Source: Lactovum miscens
Lineage (GTDB): Bacteria; Bacillota; Bacilli; Lactobacillales; Streptococcaceae
Length of the DNA stretch: 42,671 nucleotides
NCBI RefSeq assembly: GCF_014202895.1
Contig: NZ_JACHHV010000015.1
Location: 1-42,671, forward strand
Direction: 5' to 3'
Shown here: piece by piece, positions 36,059-42,671 of the stretch
How the letters are laid out: each line of letters starts with the position of its first letter
Numbering within the stretch: position 1 is the first letter of the stretch
The notes under the pieces: model-generated
What the model was told of the DNA's origin: nothing
The model's database searches: none
What the model saw: only the letters and a program-made list of their open reading frames with translations
Made by a program: the position numbers and the translations under genes

Positions 36059-36550
36059 TCATGCTAAATAAAACTCCTTCAAGATTGCTAAGACTTCCTC
36101 AACTTTTTTATCAGTTGTATCTATTATCTCATCCGCTAAAATTTCATAAATTATAGAGCGCTTATAGTAAAGTTCTTCTAACTCTTTTCTAACCAAATTT
36201 TCAAAAATTGGCCGACGATTAATTTTATCTTTTTCTAGTCTTTGAAGTAAGCAATTGAAATCAGCCTTCAAATATACCACGTTATTTTCATTTAATAAAA
36301 ACTTTTGATTTTGTAAAGATTCTATTATCCCACCACCTGTTGAGATAATCTCATGTTTACCAACTAAGCTTTTCAAGCTTTCTTCTTCAATTTTCCGAAA
36401 TGATGAAATTCCTTTTTTATTGATATACTCTGAGACTTCCATCTCAAATTTTTTTGAGATGTATTCGTCTAAGTCTATGTAATTTTTAGAGAAAAGTTTA
36501 GCTATAGTAGACTTTCCTGCTCCCATAAAACCGATTAAGATTATTGACAT
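36059..36550 (-). CDS. aroK: Shikimate kinase
   Basis: This enzyme phosphorylates shikimate at O3 with ATP, the fifth pathway step. The 163 residues are typical. The P-loop is GFMGAGKST near residue 7, YIDLDEYI is the shikimate/metal Asp region, the Arg is in SSFRKIEEE, ISTGGGII is the substrate glycine loop, and the lid has NRRPIFE. It overlaps aroA by 10 bp and depends on it for expression. Lactococcus has pheA after aroK; here a terminator follows instead and pheA is absent from the window. Confidence 0.95.
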   Translation of the reverse strand: MSIILIGFMGAGKSTIAKLFSKNYIDLDEYISKKFEMEVSEYINKKGISSFRKIEEESLKSLVGKHEIISTGGGIIESLQNQKFLLNENNVVYLKADFNCLLQRLEKDKINRRPIFENLVRKELEELYYKRSIIYEILADEIIDTTDKKVEEVLAILKEFYLA

Positions 36551-37821
36551 ATTTTTCTTAGGTCCTCAAAGAAAGTTGGATAGCTTGTGGAGATAATTTC
36601 CTCAATATTGTCTGGTAAATTGTTCCCGTTTTCCGCAATTAAACCCGCAATAACTGCTGTCATCATGAGACGATGATCTTTGTTTGCCTCAACCTCCGAA
36701 CTAGATAAATCCGTTTTTCCAACAATAATCATTCCATCTTCATATGGAGTAATATCTGCACCCATACTTTTCAGTAACGAGGTGACAGAACTTATTCGAT
36801 CTGACTCCTTAAAACGTAATTCTTTAGCATTCTTGATAACAGTTTCACCAGTAGCCTGAGTAGCTAATAAACTAAGGATTGGTAGCTCGTCAATACAGCG
36901 AGGAATCAATTCACCTGAAATTTCTATACCTCTTAGATCTCCAGTGTAAGTAACATGAATGTCAGCGGTCTCATGGGAATGATCAAAATTTAAGAGTTCA
37001 ATTTTGGCTCCCATCGTTTTGACAATGTCAAGTAGACCAGTTCTTGTAGGATTCACTCCTACCTTCTTTAAAAGAAGCTCTGAGCCTGGAACAATCAAAG
37101 TAGCTACGATCCAGAAAGATGCTGATGAAAAATCGCCTGGCACCGTAAGCGTTGTTCCAAAAAGATTTTGTGGGCCAGAAACTTTTATTTCAAGATCTTT
37201 AACTTCAATTTTTCCACCAAATAGCGGAAGCATTCTTTCAGTATGATCTCGCGTTTGCAGTTGCTCAATAAAATGCGACTTACCTTGAGCTCTGAGGGCT
37301 GCGAAAATCAAGCTTGTCTTAACTTGAGCCGAGGCCACCGGTATCTCATAGTTAATTGGATTCAAGTGTCCACCTTTTATTGTCACAGGTAAAGTTGCTT
37401 GACTACCTTGGGCACGCACATCAGCACCCATAAGACTCAAAGGAATCGCTACCCGATTCATAGGACGCTTCAATAAAGATTCATCACCTACAAGATGAGT
37501 TTCGAAATTCTGGCTTGCTAGGATGCCCATTAATAGTCTTGCTGTTGTTCCCGAATTTCCAAAATCTAGAGAAGTCCTTGGCTGGGTTAGATGAAAGTTA
37601 CTTCCCTCAATTTCCAAATCATCACCAACAAACTTCATCTTTACCCCCATTTTTTGGAAAGCAGATAGAGTGGTTTTGACATCTGCAGAAAGCAAAAGAC
37701 GATGAATGATTGTTTTGCCTTTTGCTATAGAGCCAAACATCACAGCACGGTGTGAAATTGATTTATCACTAGGTAATTCAATCTCGCCTTTCAAAGGATT
37801 CATAAGCTTTGTAATTTTCAT
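36541..37821 (-). CDS. aroA: EPSP synthase (3-phosphoshikimate 1-carboxyvinyltransferase)
   Basis: This enzyme joins shikimate 3-phosphate and PEP to EPSP, the sixth pathway step; it is the glyphosate target. It has 426 residues. The start is ATG 37821 (MKITKLMNPLKGEIELPSDK), preceded at some distance by GAGGG; six earlier codons have no support. Visible motifs are LPSDKSISHRA, LDFGNSGTTARLL (PEP-binding region), SAQVKTSLIFA, DFSSASFWIVA and LRFKESDRIS near the C-terminus. The Gly-Asn-Ser-Gly-Thr form resembles class II enzymes of Gram-positive bacteria. It begins 49 bp beyond the mraY terminator. Confidence 0.96.
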   Translation of the reverse strand: MKITKLMNPLKGEIELPSDKSISHRAVMFGSIAKGKTIIHRLLLSADVKTTLSAFQKMGVKMKFVGDDLEIEGSNFHLTQPRTSLDFGNSGTTARLLMGILASQNFETHLVGDESLLKRPMNRVAIPLSLMGADVRAQGSQATLPVTIKGGHLNPINYEIPVASAQVKTSLIFAALRAQGKSHFIEQLQTRDHTERMLPLFGGKIEVKDLEIKVSGPQNLFGTTLTVPGDFSSASFWIVATLIVPGSELLLKKVGVNPTRTGLLDIVKTMGAKIELLNFDHSHETADIHVTYTGDLRGIEISGELIPRCIDELPILSLLATQATGETVIKNAKELRFKESDRISSVTSLLKSMGADITPYEDGMIIVGKTDLSSSEVEANKDHRLMMTAVIAGLIAENGNNLPDNIEEIISTSYPTFFEDLRKICQ

Positions 37822-37870
37822 ATTTCTAAGTTCCCTCAATTTTTTTATTTCAAATTAGTCAAAAATGAAA

Positions 37871-37892
37871 AAAATCAGTCAAGACTGATTTT
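37871..37892 (-). terminator. Terminator of the rsmH-ftsL-pbpX-mraY operon
   Basis: On the minus strand AAAATCAGTC and GACTGATTTT make a 10-bp stem with a very short loop, followed by a T-run. The upstream arm overlaps the mraY stop codon. Confidence 0.9.
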
Positions 37893-38883
37893 AAAATACT
37901 AAATAAATGATCACAGCAAAGGCAGACGCGAGAGCAGTCACTCCCCAGAAAACCTTGTCGATCTTCCATTCAGACCAGCCATTACCTTGTCCAGATATTC
38001 CTCCCAACTCCAAATGATGATGAAAAGGAGCCATGCGGAAAATTCGTTTTCCTTTAGTTAGTTTAAAGTAACCCACTTGAATTATTGTAGATAGTGTTTC
38101 AATAGCATACACAGCACCAATAAAGAGTAGTGTCCACTCTGCTCTCAGAACAACAGAAATAGCAGCTAAGAAGGCACCAAGGGCAAGTGAACCAACATCG
38201 CCCATGAAAATCATGGCAGGCTTTTTATTGAAAACTAAGAAGCCAAGAAGAGCACCAATCAAAGACATGATCATGATCAGCACATCCCATTTAGAAATAC
38301 TTAGCGCAATGATAGCAAAAGCAAGCAAAGAAATAATCACTGAACCAGCAGCTAGACCATCAATACCATCCGTTAAATTAACTGCGTTTGACCACCCTAC
38401 CAACCAGATAATTAAGAATGGAATAAATAGAATTCCTAAATGAAGACTAAAACCAAAGAAATTTATAGAATTACCTTGACCTGTTGGAAAACCAATTAGG
38501 ATGTATGCCAATAGACCAATAAGAATTTGAGCAAGAAACTTTTGCCAAGCCTTAAATCCCTCGTTCTGATGACGATAGACTTTTAAGAAATCATCAATCG
38601 CTCCTACAAAAGCATAAAGCAAGAGAACCATCCAGACTACATTAAAATTGCTTTTAGATGTTCCCGTAATCAGAACAAATATAAGTGCCACAATAATAGA
38701 GATTATTACAAAAACGACTCCTCCCATAGTAGGGGTTCCAGCTTTTTTTGCGTGCTGTTGCACTTCTTCTTGCATTTCTTGACCAGACACTTGCGCCTTC
38801 TTCAAGAATTTAATAAATAAGGGTACTCCTACTAATGTTATTGCAAAACTAACAAGAGTAGCGAGTATACTCCAACCAATCAT
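37891..38883 (-). CDS. mraY: Phospho-N-acetylmuramoyl-pentapeptide transferase
   Basis: This membrane enzyme has 330 residues and about ten segments. It joins UDP-MurNAc-pentapeptide to undecaprenyl phosphate, making lipid I. Motifs: AGTPTMGG near residue 47, FVGAIDDFLK with the DD pair, NAVNLTDGIDGLAAG with catalytic Asp residues, FMGDVGSLALG, and the histidine cluster in RMAPFHHHLEL. The start is ATG 38883, which overlaps the pbpX stop codon (ATGA). Nine earlier in-frame codons belong to the end of pbpX read in another frame. It closes the division operon. Confidence 0.96.
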   Translation of the reverse strand: MIGWSILATLVSFAITLVGVPLFIKFLKKAQVSGQEMQEEVQQHAKKAGTPTMGGVVFVIISIIVALIFVLITGTSKSNFNVVWMVLLLYAFVGAIDDFLKVYRHQNEGFKAWQKFLAQILIGLLAYILIGFPTGQGNSINFFGFSLHLGILFIPFLIIWLVGWSNAVNLTDGIDGLAAGSVIISLLAFAIIALSISKWDVLIMIMSLIGALLGFLVFNKKPAMIFMGDVGSLALGAFLAAISVVLRAEWTLLFIGAVYAIETLSTIIQVGYFKLTKGKRIFRMAPFHHHLELGGISGQGNGWSEWKIDKVFWGVTALASAFAVIIYLVF

Positions 38884-41189
38884 TCTGTATTTCCAAGTGT
38901 AACCGTCCAACTGTCACCTGTTTTAACATTGGTAAGTTGGTCTGCTGACTGTTTCGTCACGTGTCCAGGGCTACTCTTTCCTTTCTGTCCAGTATCTCCA
39001 TTAAATGTCACTGAGACATTATACCATTTTGCCAATTGTTCAACCATTGACTTTGACCACCCATACATATCGGGCATGATGTGATTACCATTTGTCAGCA
39101 AAAGAATTTTTGAATTTGCATCAACTTGTTTCTTAGCAGGTATTGACTGAGCAACAATTGTACCACCATCACCTATTGCAACTGGCTGTAGAAGCTTACG
39201 ACGTAATGCATCCATGGTGTCACCCGTACTCTTGCCGTTGTAGTCATCAACCTTAATTTTGGCATTTGGAATACTCATTTTTGTATCATCAAGAGTAGGT
39301 TTTAAAGTTTCTGCTTGAGTAATCAAATTATCTGCAAGTGTTGCTACATCTGGTAATTGGTAGTTTTGTGCAATCTTTGTAGTCATATAAAAGATATAGT
39401 CTGGATTTTCGGCCGGATAAAGGATTACAACTGAATTCAAGGTGTCATTTGTCCCTTCTAGATAACCTCCTTTTGTAGGATCAGGATTTGCAATTTGTGC
39501 AGTACCCGTTTTAATAGCTGGAACTTGGCCGTTAATCTTGAAGATAGATTCATGTCCTTTGTTTTTATAAACTCCATAGTTAGCAGTGCCATAAGTTCCA
39601 TCTGAGCCAACAGTCACCATCAATTGATCAATTGACTTTGCAGTTGAAGAAGAAATAGGTTTACCAATTACTTCTTTTGATGATTGAAGGACTTGGTTTG
39701 TATTTGGATTAACGATCTTATTGATGAAATGAGGCTCCAACATTTCACCATTATTTGCAAAGGAAGTCCAACCTTTAAGCATTTGAATCATTGTCACATC
39801 TATACCCTGACCAAAAGCAGACATAGTCTGAGAGACACTGTCTGGTAGCATGCTACCAAATGACTCACCACCCATTCCCAAACGAGTTGGTTTTGCAAAG
39901 CCGAAACGTTGTAAGTAATTTCCCCAGACACCATAGCCTTCAGCAAGCTCGACTTTTCCCATTCCTGTATTGCTTGACCAAGCAAAGCCTTGAGCATACG
40001 TAAAAGTATCACTAATTGAGAAATGGCCATTTTCATTCCAATCCCAGTCGTTGATTGTTGTATCCGCTACCTGCAAGGTACGTTGATAAGTGTCATTAGG
40101 ATGCCAGTTACCTGTATCCATGGCAGAAGCAACTAAGAAGGTCTTTATAGTTGATCCTGGTTCGTACGCACCTTGATAAAGATTGCTCCCCCATGAAAAA
40201 TTAGGATCATTGTTTGTCGACATATTATTTGGATCATAGGTCGGACGTTGGCTGACTGCTAAAATATCGCCTGTTTTAGCCTCCATCAACACAGCTGAAA
40301 CTTGCTGTGGCTTATCATTTGTGACAAAAGTGTTTAACTGATTTTCCAAATTGGTTTGTAAGTCTGAAGAAATTGTTAAGTAGACATCTGAACCATCTTT
40401 TGCAGTGGTTTGTGAGACGATAGCACCAGGGATTGCACGACCATATTGATCCTTTTCAACTGTTTCGGTGCTTGGTGAACCTTGCAGAACACTGTCCATA
40501 GCTTGCTCAACCCCACCATTTTTGCCTACCAAACCTGATGCTGGATCACCTGGATCCTTTAAACCAGCCGTACCAATAAATTGTGAAGCAAAAACGCCAT
40601 TTTGATATTGTCGAGCTAAGTTTGTATCAAAGCCAATTCCTTTTAATCCCGCCGCTTGCTCAGCTTTTTCTATTTCTGCCTTTTTGTCGAAAGAAATATT
40701 GTTTCCTGCTGTTCCAAAATAGGCCTGAAGCGTACCCTTACGACGCAATTGACTATCAGAATCTGCCTTAGGGATATTGAGCTCCTTTAAAAGAAGATCC
40801 TCAAGTGATACAAATTCAGAAGGTTCGGCATAAAGTTTTTTACCGCTTGTGTCTACAAAGTTTTTATCCTCAGTGACATATATAGTGAAGACGGAAGAAT
40901 CTACTGCAATTGGTTTTCCTGTACGATCGTAGATTGTGCCTCGTTTTGGATAAACAGTAAATGTTTCAGTATAATTTGCTTTTGCTGCCTTTGCTAAATC
41001 AACACCATTTATGGTATTTGCTGCCACAATCCATGTTAATCGGAGAATAATAAATATAAAAATAATGAGAGTTATGTAAAACAAGCGTTGAGCTACGGCC
41101 CGTCTATTTTCATATGGGGTCATTTTGCTTGCAGCTGCTTGTTTCTTAATTCTATTCACGGAAAATATTCTTTGTAAAAATCTAAGCAT
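38880..41189 (-). CDS. pbpX: Penicillin-binding protein 2X (division transpeptidase)
   Basis: This 769-residue class B PBP crosslinks septal peptidoglycan with FtsW. It has a short cytoplasmic start, one membrane segment at about 36-57, a dimerisation domain (KRGTIYDRTGKPIA), and a transpeptidase domain with the nucleophile in EPGSTIKT (Ser346), WSSNTGM and AIKTGTAQ. At the C-terminus, PASTA-like modules include NGNHIMPDMYGWSK. All three active-site motifs are intact. It overlaps ftsL by one base and mraY by four. Confidence 0.96.
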   Translation of the reverse strand: MLRFLQRIFSVNRIKKQAAASKMTPYENRRAVAQRLFYITLIIFIFIILRLTWIVAANTINGVDLAKAAKANYTETFTVYPKRGTIYDRTGKPIAVDSSVFTIYVTEDKNFVDTSGKKLYAEPSEFVSLEDLLLKELNIPKADSDSQLRRKGTLQAYFGTAGNNISFDKKAEIEKAEQAAGLKGIGFDTNLARQYQNGVFASQFIGTAGLKDPGDPASGLVGKNGGVEQAMDSVLQGSPSTETVEKDQYGRAIPGAIVSQTTAKDGSDVYLTISSDLQTNLENQLNTFVTNDKPQQVSAVLMEAKTGDILAVSQRPTYDPNNMSTNNDPNFSWGSNLYQGAYEPGSTIKTFLVASAMDTGNWHPNDTYQRTLQVADTTINDWDWNENGHFSISDTFTYAQGFAWSSNTGMGKVELAEGYGVWGNYLQRFGFAKPTRLGMGGESFGSMLPDSVSQTMSAFGQGIDVTMIQMLKGWTSFANNGEMLEPHFINKIVNPNTNQVLQSSKEVIGKPISSSTAKSIDQLMVTVGSDGTYGTANYGVYKNKGHESIFKINGQVPAIKTGTAQIANPDPTKGGYLEGTNDTLNSVVILYPAENPDYIFYMTTKIAQNYQLPDVATLADNLITQAETLKPTLDDTKMSIPNAKIKVDDYNGKSTGDTMDALRRKLLQPVAIGDGGTIVAQSIPAKKQVDANSKILLLTNGNHIMPDMYGWSKSMVEQLAKWYNVSVTFNGDTGQKGKSSPGHVTKQSADQLTNVKTGDSWTVTLGNTE

Positions 41190-41563
41190 TATTTGGTTGC
41201 CCTTATAACATTGTCTGGAGACGCTTGAATAAACCCATCCGCTGTAACTGCAGCGGATACCTTACCCATTGAAGTCACATCATTGACATTCTGATTATAT
41301 TGATCAATCTTTGTTTGGTTTGTATTCATTTCAATTCGCATTTCATTCGTCGTAGAGGTAATTTCGTAGATTTTCATTCGCACAAAAACTGTGGCAGCCA
41401 TGAGAATAACAACAGTAATACCTACCATACAATAAAAAACACGTTCGAGATGGGTAAGTCGACTAAACCTTTTCCTCAAAAGAGGAGATAAAGTATTTGT
41501 TCGAATTCTAAAACTCTCTCTTTGTAAAGCCGTTGATATATCTAAGGATTTTTTATCAGCCAT
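41189..41563 (-). CDS. ftsL: Cell division protein FtsL
   Basis: This 124-residue bitopic protein of the divisome has a basic cytoplasmic part (RKRFSRLTHLERVFYCM), one membrane segment at about 44-65 and an extracellular coiled coil with NEMRIEMNTNQTKIDQYNQN. FtsL is recognised by layout and by its place between rsmH and pbpX rather than by sequence identity, as is usual. The ATG at 41563 has AAGGGA upstream. It partners with DivIC and DivIB and helps recruit PBP2x. Confidence 0.9.
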   Translation of the reverse strand: MADKKSLDISTALQRESFRIRTNTLSPLLRKRFSRLTHLERVFYCMVGITVVILMAATVFVRMKIYEITSTTNEMRIEMNTNQTKIDQYNQNVNDVTSMGKVSAAVTADGFIQASPDNVIRATK

Positions 41564-41581
41564 CTAAAAGTCCCTTCTTAT

Positions 41582-42502
41582 TTAAGTCCGTTCAGCTACA
41601 CGTAGTTTGGCACTATGAGCCCGATTATTAATTTCTAACTCTGATTCGCTTGCTAAAATTGGCTTTCGTACTATAACCTTAAGTTTTGCCTTCATTTCAT
41701 CTGGAATCATAGGTAACCCGTGTGGAACATTTACCTCAGAGTTCTCTTTAAAAATACGTTTAACAATTCGATCCTCAAGGGATTGAAAGCTAATTACAGC
41801 AATTCGTCCCCCAGGACTCAACATGCCTATTGCAGAATTAAGTGACTTTTCAAGACTCCCCAATTCATCATTAACCTCAATCCGGAGAGCTTGAAAAACT
41901 CGCTTAGCAGGATGTCCCTTCTTTTTTAATGCCTTTTGAGGAAGAGCTGACTTTATTAGATCGGCTAACTCGGTGGTTGTTTCAATTGGCTTTATTTCAC
42001 GAACCCGTTCAATCTTTCTAGCAATCTGTTTCGAAAATGGCTCCTCACCATAACGACTAAAAATACGCATCAAATTGTTAAAAGGATATGTATTAACGAT
42101 CTCATAGGCCGTCAAGCTAGTTGATTGATCCATCCTCATATCAAGTTTTGAATCTAATTTATATGAAAAACCACGCTCTGCCACATCAAATTGCGGGCTT
42201 GATACACCTAAATCATAGAGAATCCCGTCAATTGAAGGAAGACCATGCTCTGCCAAATTGGCAAAATTATCATGTATGAGGGTCCATCGATTATCTAATC
42301 CTTTGCTAATTGCATTATCAATTGCCACCTTATCTTGATCAAAGGAATAAAGGTGACCTTCTGGGCCTAATCTGCTCAAAAGCAGGCGTGAATGCCCAGC
42401 TCCACCCAAGGTTGCATCAATATAATTACCATTTGGATTCACATCTACATTGAGTGCTCCAACAGTTTCTTCAAGCAAAACAGTAATATGCTCAAACTCA
42501 AT
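41582..42502 (-). CDS. rsmH: 16S rRNA m4C1402 methyltransferase RsmH (unusual start)
   Basis: This enzyme methylates C1402 of 16S rRNA at N4, with SAM. Motifs: [16 protein letters not shown] (SAM loop), [44 protein letters not shown] and [10 protein letters not shown]. The usual N-terminus EFxHxTVLLEE is present as [11 protein letters not shown], but no ATG, GTG or TTG lies between the upstream in-frame stop (42538-42536) and that block. The first standard codon, TTG 42478, would delete it. I place the start at ATT 42502, next to the conserved block; ATT 42526 is an alternative. It leads ftsL-pbpX-mraY. Confidence 0.85.
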   Translation of the reverse strand: MEFEHITVLLEETVGALNVDVNPNGNYIDATLGGAGHSRLLLSRLGPEGHLYSFDQDKVAIDNAISKGLDNRWTLIHDNFANLAEHGLPSIDGILYDLGVSSPQFDVAERGFSYKLDSKLDMRMDQSTSLTAYEIVNTYPFNNLMRIFSRYGEEPFSKQIARKIERVREIKPIETTTELADLIKSALPQKALKKKGHPAKRVFQALRIEVNDELGSLEKSLNSAIGMLSPGGRIAVISFQSLEDRIVKRIFKENSEVNVPHGLPMIPDEMKAKLKVIVRKPILASESELEINNRAHSAKLRVAERT

Positions 42503-42532
42503 TTTTACTTTTTCTTCAAATATAATAGTGTC

Positions 42533-42587
42533 ATTTTACCATAAAAAGCATTCTTTTCCTAATAGCTTGCAATGGCGTAAGTGTCAA
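42533..42587 (-). promoter_or_regulatory. Promoter region of rsmH operon
   Basis: Two candidates overlap. One is TTGACA (42587-42582), 17 bp, TATTAG (42564-42559); its -35 overlaps the stop codon of the upstream gene. The other is an extended -10 TGGTAAAAT (42541-42533), whose expected start is the A of the in-frame ATT at 42526. Confidence 0.5.
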
Positions 42588-42671
42588 ATAATTGGCTGTA
42601 AATCTTCAAAACTGAATTTTTGTTTATATTTTAAAGCCCATCCTGAGCTTATGAGATCCAAGATGTACTTG
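42584..42671 (-). CDS. C-terminal end of an unidentified protein (partial)
   Basis: The minus strand enters the window in an open frame of 28 codons ending with TGA at 42586-42584. The visible tail includes DLISSGWALKYKQKFSFEDL then QPII. Composition looks like real protein. It lies directly upstream of the rsmH promoter. The family cannot be told from this fragment. Confidence 0.5.
   Translation of the reverse strand, partial: KYILDLISSGWALKYKQKFSFEDLQPII

Overview
The window is low-GC Firmicute DNA and most resembles the family Streptococcaceae, close to Lactococcus. The evidence is gene content and order rather than a database match: amtB-glnB, a ferredoxin-NADP reductase-cvpA-mutS2-trxA run, a ydiF-dnaD-nth-trmK-nif3 run, a ywfO/HAD pair, a DUF2969-aroD-aroE operon and the division run rsmH-ftsL-pbpX-mraY. 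Nearly all genes are on the minus strand. The exceptions are the HD-domain/HAD pair (22221-24306) and a dead insertion sequence (about 13690-14703).

Layout by region. 1-359 is the end of an IS3-family element. 416-2015 holds PII (glnB) and the ammonium transporter (amtB). 2254-8816 holds most of the shikimate pathway in three blocks: aroC with a UPF0637 gene upstream, dedA-aroB, and DUF2969-aroD-aroE. 8853-14790 is an AT-rich accessory island. It contains an Rgg-type regulator, an MFS exporter, a badly decayed gene whose fragments read like the kinase domain of a class III/IV lanthipeptide synthetase, diverged direct repeats and an IS3 transposase wreck. 14792-22100 is housekeeping: a ClC protein, then trxA, mutS2, cvpA and FNR, an AbrB-like membrane protein and a DUF1934 protein. 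22221-24306 is the divergent HD/HAD pair. 24641-29664 is the ydiF-dnaD-nth-trmK-nif3 group plus a small orphan gene. 29892-35170 is a complete beta-glucoside PTS operon (EIIB, EIIA, EIIC, 6-phospho-beta-glucosidase) with a LicR-type regulator. 35306-36000 is a gene graveyard. 36059-37821 is aroA-aroK, and 37891-42502 is the cell-wall/division operon.

How the genes work together. Five shikimate-pathway steps between DAHP and chorismate are encoded here (aroB, aroD, aroE, aroK, aroA), plus aroC for the last step, but in four separate transcription blocks. The PTS operon would import and phosphorylate an aryl- or alkyl-beta-glucoside and hydrolyse it under LicR control, with a possible CcpA site upstream. 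The division operon links 16S rRNA methylation, FtsL, PBP2x and the lipid I enzyme MraY.

The most unusual observations are these. (1) Several genes have an extended -10 promoter placed so that transcription should begin at, or one base before, the start codon, with no Shine-Dalgarno site, which predicts leaderless mRNAs. (2) The GH1 phospho-glucosidase has Gln where the acid/base Glu should be. (3) There is a relic Rgg/MFS/LanKC-like peptide locus. (4) rsmH has no usual start codon before its conserved N-terminus. (5) A perfect 17-bp palindrome was created inside a dead transposase. All functional statements come from reading motifs by eye; no searches were run.
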